Shown here piece by piece: positions 14,399-22,188 of a DNA stretch of 37,872 nt. Made by a program: the position numbers and the translations under genes. Numbering within the stretch: position 1 is the first letter of the stretch; each line of letters opens with the position of its first letter. Below the pieces are notes generated by a model. It saw only the letters and a list, made by a program, of their open reading frames with translations. It was not told where the DNA came from and did no database searches. The stretch is from Clostridiales bacterium UBA929 (GTDB lineage Bacteria; Bacillota; Clostridia; Oscillospirales; UBA929), in NCBI GenBank assembly GCA_002293625.1, contig DBDP01000162.1, positions 4,990 to 42,861 on the forward strand. Reading direction: 5' to 3'.

Positions 14399-16558
14399 TT
14401 GCGGAGACTTTGCTTTATTCTATTGGCGTTTTTAATTTTACTGGCGGGTTGTTCCGACCCGGCGGCTGTATTTACCGCGCCGGAACGAGCCGCTGCCGTA
14501 AGCGGTACGCCGCTTGCCGTAACCGAACGCACCCTCGCCGCCGACAACGGAAGATACGCGCTTTTGATCGACCCCGAAACCACCTCGTTTGAAATTATCG
14601 GTCACAGCGAAACCATGTCCCTGAGCAGATCGATCACATACAGAAGCCTGCCGGAGCATTACAACGACACCGAATGGGTGGACGAGATGCTGCAAAAGAA
14701 CGTGGCGTCGCTCCTAACCGTTACCTTCCTCGATCCGTCGTATGCGCCGCAGGTGGTTCCGAGCTTCGGCAACAGCACCGTTGCTTATGAAACCATCCCG
14801 GACGGCGTTCGGATGGTGTTCCGTTTTGAAACGCAGAAAGTTACCGTTCCGCTGGATCTCACGCTGAACGAGGACGGGTTTACCGCTTCGGTCGCGCCGG
14901 ACGGCGTTGTGGAGGACGGCGAGTATCTGGTCAATCAGATTATGCTGCTCCCCTACTTTAACAGCGGCTCGCCGGACGACGAAGGGTTCCTGTTCTACCC
15001 GGACGGTTCGGGAGCGGTATCCGACTACAAGAAAGACTACAACAACACAGCCGACATCACCTTCCCCGTCTACGGTTTCGACCGCGGTATCGGCTCGGTG
15101 GAGATAATTACGCAGGCGCAGGGCTACCGTATGCCGGTCTTCGGCGCAAAGACGAACACCACGGCGTACCTTGCCGTCATTGAGGACGCGGGCGCGTTTA
15201 TCTCTTCGGTTCAAACCGGTGTCCGCCGCAACAACAACCGTTACTTCAAAAACGCCGCCGTCTTCACCTATCGCGACGTGGGCAGGGTTTATCTCCGCGA
15301 TAACGAGACGACCGTCAACACCAGTTATACCATCCCCTCGCCTGTCACGGCGACCGAGATGCTGTCGGTACGGTATCTTCTGACGGACGGTGTCGGCATT
15401 GACTACGTTTGGATGGCGCAGGCATACCAGCAATACTTAGAGGCGCGCGGCGTGTTCGCCGATCGTTCCGGCACTGCCAACAGCGCTCACCTTACGCTGA
15501 CCGGCGCGCTGGTCAAGCCCTCCTCCTTCCTCGGTGTTCCGATGAACCGCGAAATCAAACTGACGACCTTTGAGGAAGCCGCCGAAATCTTGGACACGCT
15601 ACATGGCGCGGGATTCCGCGAACTGTCGGTTCTGTATCAAGGCGCTCATAAAGGCGGCTACCATTCTCAGTGGACGCGTGACTTTTCCTTCAACGGCGCG
15701 CTCGGCGGTCAAAAAGGCTGGGATACCTTGGTGAGCGGCGCTTCGGATACCTTCTTCCTCAATGGCGAGTTGCTGCAGGTTTTCAAAGAAGGCGCTGGCT
15801 TTTCGTCCTCCCGCGACGCCGCGCGTACAACCGGCAACGGCATCAATTTCCAATACCCCTACTTTATGCTGGACGGCACGCGCAACGGCGACGCGGACGG
15901 TTGGTATCTGTCTGCTCCTTCTAAATGGGAGGAAGCGTTTTCCCGCTTCTCTCCCGCAGAAAACCTTGCGCTGGAAGACGCGGGTTCGCTGATATATTCC
16001 GATTATGAGCAAAACAACCCCATCTTCCGCGACCAAACGGGGCAGATGCTGACAGACGCCATGCGCGGATTAGCGCCGGACGGCTTGTTCGCGCTTACCT
16101 ACGGTAACGCCTATACATGGGGTATCGCCGACACCCTGTACAATGTGCCGCTCGGCGCGTCCGGTTACTTCCTGCAAAGCGATGAAATCCCGTTTTACCA
16201 ACTCGTGACGCATGGATATATAGAGTATTCCGGCGATCCGCAAAACCTGCATCCCGATAAGCAGCGTTCCTTCCTTCGTTCGGTGGAATACGGCGCGCTG
16301 CCGCATTACTCGGGTATATACGCGCCGTCTTCGGAGCTGACCCGCTCGGTGCTAGCGTGGTTATTCTCCGCCTGCTATACTGACTGGCTCCCCGACGCGT
16401 CGGCGCAAGCCGCGCAGGTGGGTGACTTGTTCGAAAAAATCGCCGGGCAGAAGATGACGAACCACCGAACGGTTTCCGAAAACGTTTTTGAAACCGTTTA
16501 CGAAAACAACGTGACAGTGACGGTGGATTACAACGAGCTGACGTTCAGCGTTTCGTGA
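14399..16558 (+). CDS. DUF5696-like lipoprotein, possible glycosidase-like fold
   Basis: About 719 residues. The TTG at 14399 follows GGGGGTGA and opens a lipoprotein signal (LRRLCFILLAFLILLAGC) with the lipidated cysteine at 18; upstream in-frame codons lie in a repeat and would spoil the signal. The first ~330 residues are beta-rich (YALLIDPETTSFEIIGH, FYPDGSGAVSDYKKDY, AYLAVIEDAGAF), resembling a mutarotase-type sandwich. The remainder alternates helices and strands like a TIM barrel (FEEAAEILDTLHGAGFRELSVLYQG, LEDAGSLIYSDYEQNN, DGLFALTYGNAYTWGIADTLYNVPLG). I recall this pattern as DUF5696, but could not search. A carbohydrate-active role is inferred from fold pattern and context. No catalytic residue can be named with confidence. 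Confidence 0.8.
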   Translation: MRRLCFILLAFLILLAGCSDPAAVFTAPERAAAVSGTPLAVTERTLAADNGRYALLIDPETTSFEIIGHSETMSLSRSITYRSLPEHYNDTEWVDEMLQKNVASLLTVTFLDPSYAPQVVPSFGNSTVAYETIPDGVRMVFRFETQKVTVPLDLTLNEDGFTASVAPDGVVEDGEYLVNQIMLLPYFNSGSPDDEGFLFYPDGSGAVSDYKKDYNNTADITFPVYGFDRGIGSVEIITQAQGYRMPVFGAKTNTTAYLAVIEDAGAFISSVQTGVRRNNNRYFKNAAVFTYRDVGRVYLRDNETTVNTSYTIPSPVTATEMLSVRYLLTDGVGIDYVWMAQAYQQYLEARGVFADRSGTANSAHLTLTGALVKPSSFLGVPMNREIKLTTFEEAAEILDTLHGAGFRELSVLYQGAHKGGYHSQWTRDFSFNGALGGQKGWDTLVSGASDTFFLNGELLQVFKEGAGFSSSRDAARTTGNGINFQYPYFMLDGTRNGDADGWYLSAPSKWEEAFSRFSPAENLALEDAGSLIYSDYEQNNPIFRDQTGQMLTDAMRGLAPDGLFALTYGNAYTWGIADTLYNVPLGASGYFLQSDEIPFYQLVTHGYIEYSGDPQNLHPDKQRSFLRSVEYGALPHYSGIYAPSSELTRSVLAWLFSACYTDWLPDASAQAAQVGDLFEKIAGQKMTNHRTVSENVFETVYENNVTVTVDYNELTFSVS

Positions 16559-16569
16559 TTTCGCAACTC

Positions 16570-16652
16570 CGTAGGGGACGGTCTCCCGGACGTCCCGTCA
16601 GTTAATTTTTGTAAATAGGTTCGGCGGGACGCCGAGGATGGCGTCCCCTACA
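16570..16652. repeat. Two-hairpin repeat with GTAGGGG / CCCCTACA ends
   Basis: An 83-base element. The left hairpin has GGGACG (16575-16580) and CGTCCC (16591-16596); the right hairpin is GGGACGCC-GAGGAT-GGCGTCCC (16626-16647). An AT-rich centre separates them. It has the same design as the element at 13594-13672 with different stem bases. It fills the gap between the DUF5696-like gene and the next permease. Confidence 0.88.
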
Positions 16653-16679
16653 ACGCCAAGAGCCGGAGGCAGAAAAACC

Positions 16680-17597
16680 ATGCAATTGACAAAAAGACGC
16701 AGGCGCCGCAGTGCGTTGGAGCGCCGTAAGGCGCTGACAGGCAGAATCTTTTGCTACTTTTGGGTGGTGGGGTTTCTGCTGTTTGTCGCCGTGCCTCTGG
16801 TGCAATCAATTCAATATGCCTTCTCGCGGGTGGACATCTCGATGGGCAGCGTCACGCTCAATCCGATCGGTTGGCGCAACTTCCTAACGGCGTTCACCAC
16901 CGACGCCGAGTTTCTGCCGCTGCTGTTCGATTCTCTGACGGTTATTCTTATCGACGTACTGCTGGTCACCTTCTTCTCCCTCTTTGTCGCCGTGATGCTG
17001 AACCGCAAGTTCCGCGGACGCGCACTGCTCCGCGCCGTCTTCTTCCTGCCGGTTATCATCACGTCGGGCGCGCTGATTTTCGTGATGCAGAGCGACGTTT
17101 CGGCACAGTTCGCGGGGCAAGCCGGACAGGCGGGAATGCCGATGCTCCAAACGGTGGATTTCAAGCAAACGTTGCTGACCTTAACCAACAACAACCCGGC
17201 CGTCGTGGTGCTGACCGACGCCATTGACCGCGTCTACCAAATCATCTGGAAGTCCGGCGTACAGATTCTGCTGTTCATTGCGGGTCTTCAAGCCATCTCC
17301 CCAGCGCTGTACGAGAGCGCCGAAGTGGAAGGCTCCACCGGCTGGGAATCCTTTTGGAAGATCACTCTGCCGATGATCTCACCGATCATTGTCATCAATC
17401 TTATTTACACCATCATCGACTCTTTCACCGACTACAGCAACACCCTCTTGCGCTACATACAGGACGTCGCATTCGGCACGACCTTGGATTACGGCTATTC
17501 CGCCGCACTGGCATGGATTTTCTTCGGCGTTATCAGCGCGGTGCTGGCGCTCACAGTAGGTATCCTATCCAGAAGGGTGTTTTACATGAATGATTAA
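16680..17597 (+). CDS. Sugar ABC transporter permease, second system (MalF/UgpA type)
   Basis: About 305 residues starting MQLTKRRRRRSALERRK at the ATG 16680, with GGAGG 11 bases upstream; an earlier in-frame ATG at 16638 falls in the repeat. Membrane helices include IFCYFWVVGFLLFVAVPLV, a second at SLTVILIDVLLVTFFSLFVA and others. The EAA loop reads ESAEVEGSTGWESFWKITLP. A distinct extracellular loop (SDVSAQFAGQAGQAGMPMLQ) separates two helices. It differs clearly from the permease at 10241-11176, so this is a second importer rather than a recent duplicate. Confidence 0.92.
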   Translation: MQLTKRRRRRSALERRKALTGRIFCYFWVVGFLLFVAVPLVQSIQYAFSRVDISMGSVTLNPIGWRNFLTAFTTDAEFLPLLFDSLTVILIDVLLVTFFSLFVAVMLNRKFRGRALLRAVFFLPVIITSGALIFVMQSDVSAQFAGQAGQAGMPMLQTVDFKQTLLTLTNNNPAVVVLTDAIDRVYQIIWKSGVQILLFIAGLQAISPALYESAEVEGSTGWESFWKITLPMISPIIVINLIYTIIDSFTDYSNTLLRYIQDVAFGTTLDYGYSAALAWIFFGVISAVLALTVGILSRRVFYMND

Positions 17598-17632
17598 CTC
17601 GGTTTCGCAAGCCGGAGCGGGGGTTTATTAGA

Positions 17633-18592
17633 GTGACACAGGTAAAAAACTTATTCAAACACACAACAAAAGCTTCGGCTGTCAGACGCTCCAAACGGAT
17701 CATCTACGGCTTATTTTTCGCCGCGCTCTTTTGCGGGATCGGCTACATCCTCGTGTACCCGCTGATCTATATATTTACAACCGCGATTAAGTCTCCGGGC
17801 GACATGCTGGACATGACTACCGTTTGGATTGCGAAGTCCCCCACCTTGCAAAACTTTGCTGACGCTTGGGGGTACATCGATTACCCGAACGCCTTAGCCA
17901 GCACCGTAACAATCGCTGTCGGCGTGACGGCGCTGAACCTCGCTGCTTGTTCGACGATCGGATACGGCTTCGCGCGCTTCAAGTTCCGCGAGCGCGGGCT
18001 GCTGTTCGCGCTGGTGATTTTTACGCTGATCGTGCCGCCGCAGGTCATCAACCTGCCGCAGTATATCCTCTATCGTAACTTCGATGTTTTAGGTATTCTC
18101 AAAGCGATGCTGGGCGGTACGCTGAATCTCCGAAGCACTTACGCGCCGTTCTTCCTTCCCGCGATATTCGGGCAGGGGTTGAAAAGTGGTCTGTTTATCT
18201 ATATTTTCCGCCAATTCTATCGCGGTATGCCGACCGAGCTGGAAGAAGCCGGTTATATAGACGGCTGCGGAACGGTGAAAACATATCTGCGTATCATGTT
18301 ACCAAACGCCATACCCGCGTTTATCACGGTGGGGCTTCTCTCGTTCGTGTGGCACTGGAATGACGTGTTCGGGCAGGCGCAATACCTTGACGAGTTCCGC
18401 CCTACCCTTTCGATGAAACTGGTGGGTATTGTGGGTTACATCACCAAATCGTCGGTTGTAAGCGATCTGTCTTATGTCACGCCGACCAAGTACGCCGGTG
18501 TCGCGCTGGTGATTTTACCGCTGATCGTGGTGTACCTAATCGGGCAGAAATTCTTTGTACAGAGCATTGAGCGAAGCGGGATTGTCGGCTAA
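17633..18592 (+). CDS. Sugar ABC transporter permease, second system (MalG/UgpE type)
   Basis: A 319-residue permease starting at a GTG (17633) with GGGGG about ten bases upstream. The first helix is IIYGLFFAALFCGIGYILVY, and the EAA loop is EEAGYIDGCGTVKTYLRIMLP. It follows its MalF-type partner by 35 bases and precedes the second solute-binding protein, giving the usual permease-permease-binding protein set. Confidence 0.92.
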   Translation: MTQVKNLFKHTTKASAVRRSKRIIYGLFFAALFCGIGYILVYPLIYIFTTAIKSPGDMLDMTTVWIAKSPTLQNFADAWGYIDYPNALASTVTIAVGVTALNLAACSTIGYGFARFKFRERGLLFALVIFTLIVPPQVINLPQYILYRNFDVLGILKAMLGGTLNLRSTYAPFFLPAIFGQGLKSGLFIYIFRQFYRGMPTELEEAGYIDGCGTVKTYLRIMLPNAIPAFITVGLLSFVWHWNDVFGQAQYLDEFRPTLSMKLVGIVGYITKSSVVSDLSYVTPTKYAGVALVILPLIVVYLIGQKFFVQSIERSGIVG

Positions 18593-18621
18593 ATGAGCGC
18601 CATCAACACTGCGGATAGTTT

Positions 18622-18664
18622 TGTAGGTAACGGTACATCCGTGGGTGCATAAAGCACCCCTGTA
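18622..18664 (+). repeat. Short two-hairpin element ahead of the second binding-protein gene
   Basis: ACGG-TACAT-CCGT is followed by GGGTGC-ATAAA-GCACCC, with GTAGG at one end and CCCCTGTA at the other. It looks like a shortened relative of the TGTAGGGG elements. It has no T tract, so it is not a good terminator, but it could affect read-through or mRNA stability between the permeases and the binding protein. Confidence 0.6.
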
Positions 18665-18695
18665 ATAACAAGTAAATAAATAGGAGGGAAATCGC

Positions 18696-20150
18696 ATGAG
18701 ATCACGCAGATTTCTGACGTTGGCGCTGGCGGCCTTACTGCTTGCAGGGTTGCTCGCGGGCTGCAACGTCAATGTAAACAACGGAGACGACACAACTCCC
18801 GGCGAAGAGGGCGGCGAACCGTCGCCGCTGCCCGAGGGCAACACCGACCAAGTCAACAACAACCCGGATGGCAATGTTATGGGCGGTGACGTGGAAGGCC
18901 CGAAAAACGAAGGTCTTCCGTCCGACGCGAAGTACCAAAAAGACATCGTGATCGAACCCGGCAAATACGAAGGAAAAGAACTCATTATGTGGACCTGGTG
19001 GGACATGGGTGAGGAAGACGAGGAGAGCATCGCGCGTTTTGAGGAAGCCACAGGCTGCAAAATCACGTATGTGAACAAGCAATTTGAAACCTACAGCTCT
19101 GACCTTGTCAAAGCCGTCGCGACCGGCGACGGACCCGACATTTGCTACTTCGGCTCGGAAGCGATTCCGGCTTATGTAACAAAGGGGTATCTTACCCCCG
19201 TTTCCGACTACCTTGATATGAGTAAGGTAACCTTCGAGACCAGCCAATCCATCGCCGATTATTTCACGTTTAACGGTAAGCTCTATGTCGTGCCGGATAT
19301 CGGTCCGAGTTCCAGCAAGCTCTATTTCCGTAAAGACCTGTTTGCGAACGCTTCGGTCGACAATCCGTATGACCTCTGGAAAGCGGGCAACTGGACATGG
19401 GATGAGTTCGTGCGGATCGGTCAGGAAGTCCAAAGTGACACGGACGGAGACGGCGAAAATGACATTTGGGGTTACTACTCTTGGCAGCAGGAGCAAATTC
19501 TGTACAGCAACGGCGCGAACTATGTGCAATGGGTAGACGGAAACCCGGTGGAAGGGTTGTCCGATCCCAAAGCGATTCGCGCACTGGAATGGGATCGTTC
19601 CCTTAACGACCAGTACGGTATTGTCGCTCCGTATGACCCCGACCTCGATCCCACAGCCATGTTGGTTGCCGGCAGGATTGCCATGATGTACTGGGGCGAC
19701 TGGCTTCTGTATGGCGATGAAGGACTTCGCGGAGTATTAGGCGACAATCTCGGTATCGCACCGTTCCCGAAGGGTCCCGATGCCACCGAACCGTTCGGCG
19801 ACGCTGCTGCCGCAACCGCCGAAGGGATTGCCGCTTCGGCAAAAGAGCCGGAACTGGCAGCTCTCTATTTGCTGTATAAGCGTCTTCCTGCGGATGAGAC
19901 AGAAGAAGCGGAGGAGCAAACCAAAGCGGAAGCTGACCGTATCCGTGATTTCGGTTCCCTTGAAGTGTATGAAATGTGCCTGGAGATGGCGAATTACGCG
20001 ACAATCAACCCCTGTTTCGGTTTTACCGGACTTGAGAATATTGTCACCACAATTCGTGACAATGCGACCATGACTCCGGCGCAAGCGGTTGAAGCCTACA
20101 AAGCGGCCGCGCAAACTATGATTGGCCGGACATGGAATCCGGACGAATAG
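18696..20150 (+). CDS. Extracellular solute-binding lipoprotein, second system
   Basis: A 484-residue sugar-binding lipoprotein of the type 1 extracellular solute-binding family. The signal ends in LLAGC with the cysteine at 23, followed by an Asn/Gly/Pro-rich linker to about residue 85. The binding fold begins with GKELIMWTWWDMGEEDEESIARFEEATGCKITYV and includes GPDICYFGSEAIPAYV, SSSKLYFRKDLF, YDLWKAGNWTWDEFVRIGQEV and GRIAMMYWGDW. An acidic repeat DTDGDGEND near residues 248-256 resembles a calcium-binding loop seen in some sugar-binding proteins. AGGAGGG precedes the ATG. It would deliver ligand to the permeases encoded just upstream. Confidence 0.94.
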   Translation: MRSRRFLTLALAALLLAGLLAGCNVNVNNGDDTTPGEEGGEPSPLPEGNTDQVNNNPDGNVMGGDVEGPKNEGLPSDAKYQKDIVIEPGKYEGKELIMWTWWDMGEEDEESIARFEEATGCKITYVNKQFETYSSDLVKAVATGDGPDICYFGSEAIPAYVTKGYLTPVSDYLDMSKVTFETSQSIADYFTFNGKLYVVPDIGPSSSKLYFRKDLFANASVDNPYDLWKAGNWTWDEFVRIGQEVQSDTDGDGENDIWGYYSWQQEQILYSNGANYVQWVDGNPVEGLSDPKAIRALEWDRSLNDQYGIVAPYDPDLDPTAMLVAGRIAMMYWGDWLLYGDEGLRGVLGDNLGIAPFPKGPDATEPFGDAAAATAEGIAASAKEPELAALYLLYKRLPADETEEAEEQTKAEADRIRDFGSLEVYEMCLEMANYATINPCFGFTGLENIVTTIRDNATMTPAQAVEAYKAAAQTMIGRTWNPDE

Positions 20151-20161
20151 GAGGAGTTATC

Positions 20162-21085
20162 ATGAAAAAACTAATCGCTGCGGTTCTGTGCGTTCTGCTA
20201 TTATCGGCATTGCTCGCCGTTCCCGCCTTTGCGTTCCCGCCCATGCGCAACCCTGTCAACCCCGACACATATACAACGGACGGAACGGAGGGAACCGTAG
20301 GTTTCAATTTCAAAGATTCCGGCGGCGCATGGGTCAACATTCTCAATGAGTGGGGCAGCGCTATTTACATGGAGTTTTCCCCCGACGAGGGCGCGCAGTC
20401 ATTTGTTCTGACCTTTGAAGTCAGCGGTTATGACGGCGGCGAAGAGGGTTACCGTGCCATGCCCGGCTTTGCCGTGAACGGCTGGGGTGTGCAGATGTGG
20501 TCTCTTGATATCGGCGGCGAAGACGCCGTAAGCTGGGAAGAAGTCTATGGCGAGAAGTTTAACTACTATATCAACGGCGACGGTTTCTATCAGATGCTTA
20601 TTCCCGTCCGCGCCGCGATCGTCCACACGTACGCGGTGGAAGAAGACGCTCTTTTGTCCATCGACGACATTCAAGTGTTGGAACTTGGTATCTATGGCAT
20701 GGCTGAGGATTCGACGACAAAGGTCAGGATTGTTGATTTGGTTGAATCATCCGCGATTGTGTCCTTTGAGGAAGCACAGCGCGCGATAGACGCGGTGCCG
20801 CTGACCGAACAGCCTCTGCCTCCGGCGGAACCATCCCCGACACCCGAGGAACCCTCACCCACTCCGGAAGAACCGTCTCCGACACCGGAGGAGCCGTCCC
20901 CCACTCCGGAAGAACCGTCGGAGCCGTCTCCCGCCGAACCCGAAGTACCCTCCCCCGAAGCACCTTCCCCCTCCCCTGCTGAGAGTGAAGGCGGTACGAG
21001 CATTTGGGTCTGGGCAGGTATCGGTGCCGCTGTCCTGATTGTTTTGGTCGTTGTCGTCGTCTTCGCAACACGTAAGAAAAAGTAA
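20162..21085 (+). CDS. Cell-surface beta-sandwich protein on a Pro-rich stalk with C-terminal membrane helix
   Basis: About 307 residues; the ATG at 20162 follows AGGAGG, and the binding-protein gene ends 11 bases earlier. A signal peptide ends AVPAFA. A beta-rich domain (about 30-190; GTVGFNFKDSGGAWVNI, FVLTFEVSGYDGGEEGYRAMPGF) resembles carbohydrate-binding sandwiches. A stalk (about 215-270) has four copies of PEEPSPT-like heptads and then PSPAEPEVPSPEAPSPSP. A single membrane helix (IWVWAGIGAAVLIVLVVVVVF) and the basic tail ATRKKK follow. There is no LPXTG motif, so it is held by the helix. It closes the locus and may present a glycan-binding domain above the wall. No specific family was recognised. 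Confidence 0.82.
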   Translation: MKKLIAAVLCVLLLSALLAVPAFAFPPMRNPVNPDTYTTDGTEGTVGFNFKDSGGAWVNILNEWGSAIYMEFSPDEGAQSFVLTFEVSGYDGGEEGYRAMPGFAVNGWGVQMWSLDIGGEDAVSWEEVYGEKFNYYINGDGFYQMLIPVRAAIVHTYAVEEDALLSIDDIQVLELGIYGMAEDSTTKVRIVDLVESSAIVSFEEAQRAIDAVPLTEQPLPPAEPSPTPEEPSPTPEEPSPTPEEPSPTPEEPSEPSPAEPEVPSPEAPSPSPAESEGGTSIWVWAGIGAAVLIVLVVVVVFATRKKK

Positions 21086-21113
21086 AATATCGCGATACAA
21101 CGCTATGCCTGCA

Positions 21114-21149
21114 AACCAGCCCGCCGGAATCCGGCGGGCTGGTTTTATG
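21114..21149 (+). terminator. Intrinsic terminator of the ABC/DUF5696 locus
   Basis: A perfect 14-bp stem (AACCAGCCCGCCGG and CCGGCGGGCTGGTT, 21114-21127 and 21131-21144) with a 3-base loop is followed by TTTTATGTTTG. It lies 28 bases after the surface protein stop codon. On the minus strand it could also stop transcripts of the DHH gene, though with a poorer T tract. Confidence 0.93.
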
Positions 21150-21161
21150 TTTGCATGTATT

Positions 21162-22082
21162 CTATCCGTCTTTCTTGATTCGTTCCACCAATTCCGCGAT
21201 AGACTGGTCGGCGGTGTCGTAGGGTACCTGACAGGTACCTACCTGCCGGTGACCTCCGCCGTTGTACTCCAGCAGCAGCGACCCGACATTGGTGTTGGAG
21301 GTGCGGTTGATGACGCTGTGACCCACCGCAATGGCAACGTTCAACTTCGCGCGCCCGTCCACGATCCAAAGCGATATGTTCTGCTCCGGGAAGAGGCAAT
21401 ATACAAGGAATCGGTTGCCTGTGTAAATCGTCTCTAAACCGCGCAGGTCGCTGATGATTACATTTCCGTCGGTGCGGGTTTGCGCCAGCACCATCTCCCG
21501 AAACTTTTCGTTTTGCTCTCTATACAGCACAATACGTTCCGCAACATCGGGGTCGCTCAGAATTTCGTCGATGCTTTTTGTACGGCAAGCGTCGATTAAC
21601 TTCGCCATCAGGTCGTAGTTGCTGATACGGAACTCGCGGAAGCGTCCAAGCCCGGTGCGCGGATCCATCAAAAAGCCCAGCAACACCCACCCGCTCGGTT
21701 CTAAAATTTCTTCGGGTCTCAGCTTCGCGGCGTCCACCTTATCAACGGCGATCACCATCTCCTCCATATGCGCAAGACGCGCTTTTCCTCCGTAATACTC
21801 GTAAATAACCCGCGCCGCGCTGTCCTCCACGCGGCTTTCGCCTTCAAAGGTGATGTTCCCCATTGTTTTGATGCGTTCATGCTCGCTGGTGTGATGGTCG
21901 AACCATAAGCCGCAACCGGGTACATAGGGGATATTTGCCAGCACGTCTTGATCGCTAACTTCCACAAGCCCGTCTTGTATGTCTTTTGGATGCACAAACT
22001 TCCAATGGTCTATGACACCCAGCTCTTTCAATAATGCGCCGCACGCAAGTCCGTCAAAATCCGATCGTGTGAGCAGCCTCAT
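21162..22082 (-). CDS. DHH-family phosphoesterase
   Basis: A 306-residue DHH/DHHA1 protein. The N-terminus MRLLTRSDFDGLACGALLKE carries the first metal-binding aspartates. FDHHTSEHERI near residues 62-72 is the DHH motif, and GGGHRQVGTCQVP near 273-285 is the DHHA1 substrate-binding end. Members cleave polyphosphate, pAp or small nucleotides; the substrate here is not clear. GGAGG precedes the ATG. It lies 106 bases after the EF-G-like gene on the same strand and could be co-transcribed. It lacks the membrane and PAS parts of GdpP encoded at 24678-26675. Confidence 0.88.
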   Translation of the reverse strand: MRLLTRSDFDGLACGALLKELGVIDHWKFVHPKDIQDGLVEVSDQDVLANIPYVPGCGLWFDHHTSEHERIKTMGNITFEGESRVEDSAARVIYEYYGGKARLAHMEEMVIAVDKVDAAKLRPEEILEPSGWVLLGFLMDPRTGLGRFREFRISNYDLMAKLIDACRTKSIDEILSDPDVAERIVLYREQNEKFREMVLAQTRTDGNVIISDLRGLETIYTGNRFLVYCLFPEQNISLWIVDGRAKLNVAIAVGHSVINRTSNTNVGSLLLEYNGGGHRQVGTCQVPYDTADQSIAELVERIKKDG

Positions 22083-22188
22083 TTGTTTCCTCCAAAAGTT
22101 TATAGGTTTTCAGACGCCTCGGAGAACGCGGCGTTTTGAACAACCGTATGCGATTGTAATAAAACCTCTTCCGGTTTCATGCGTTCAC

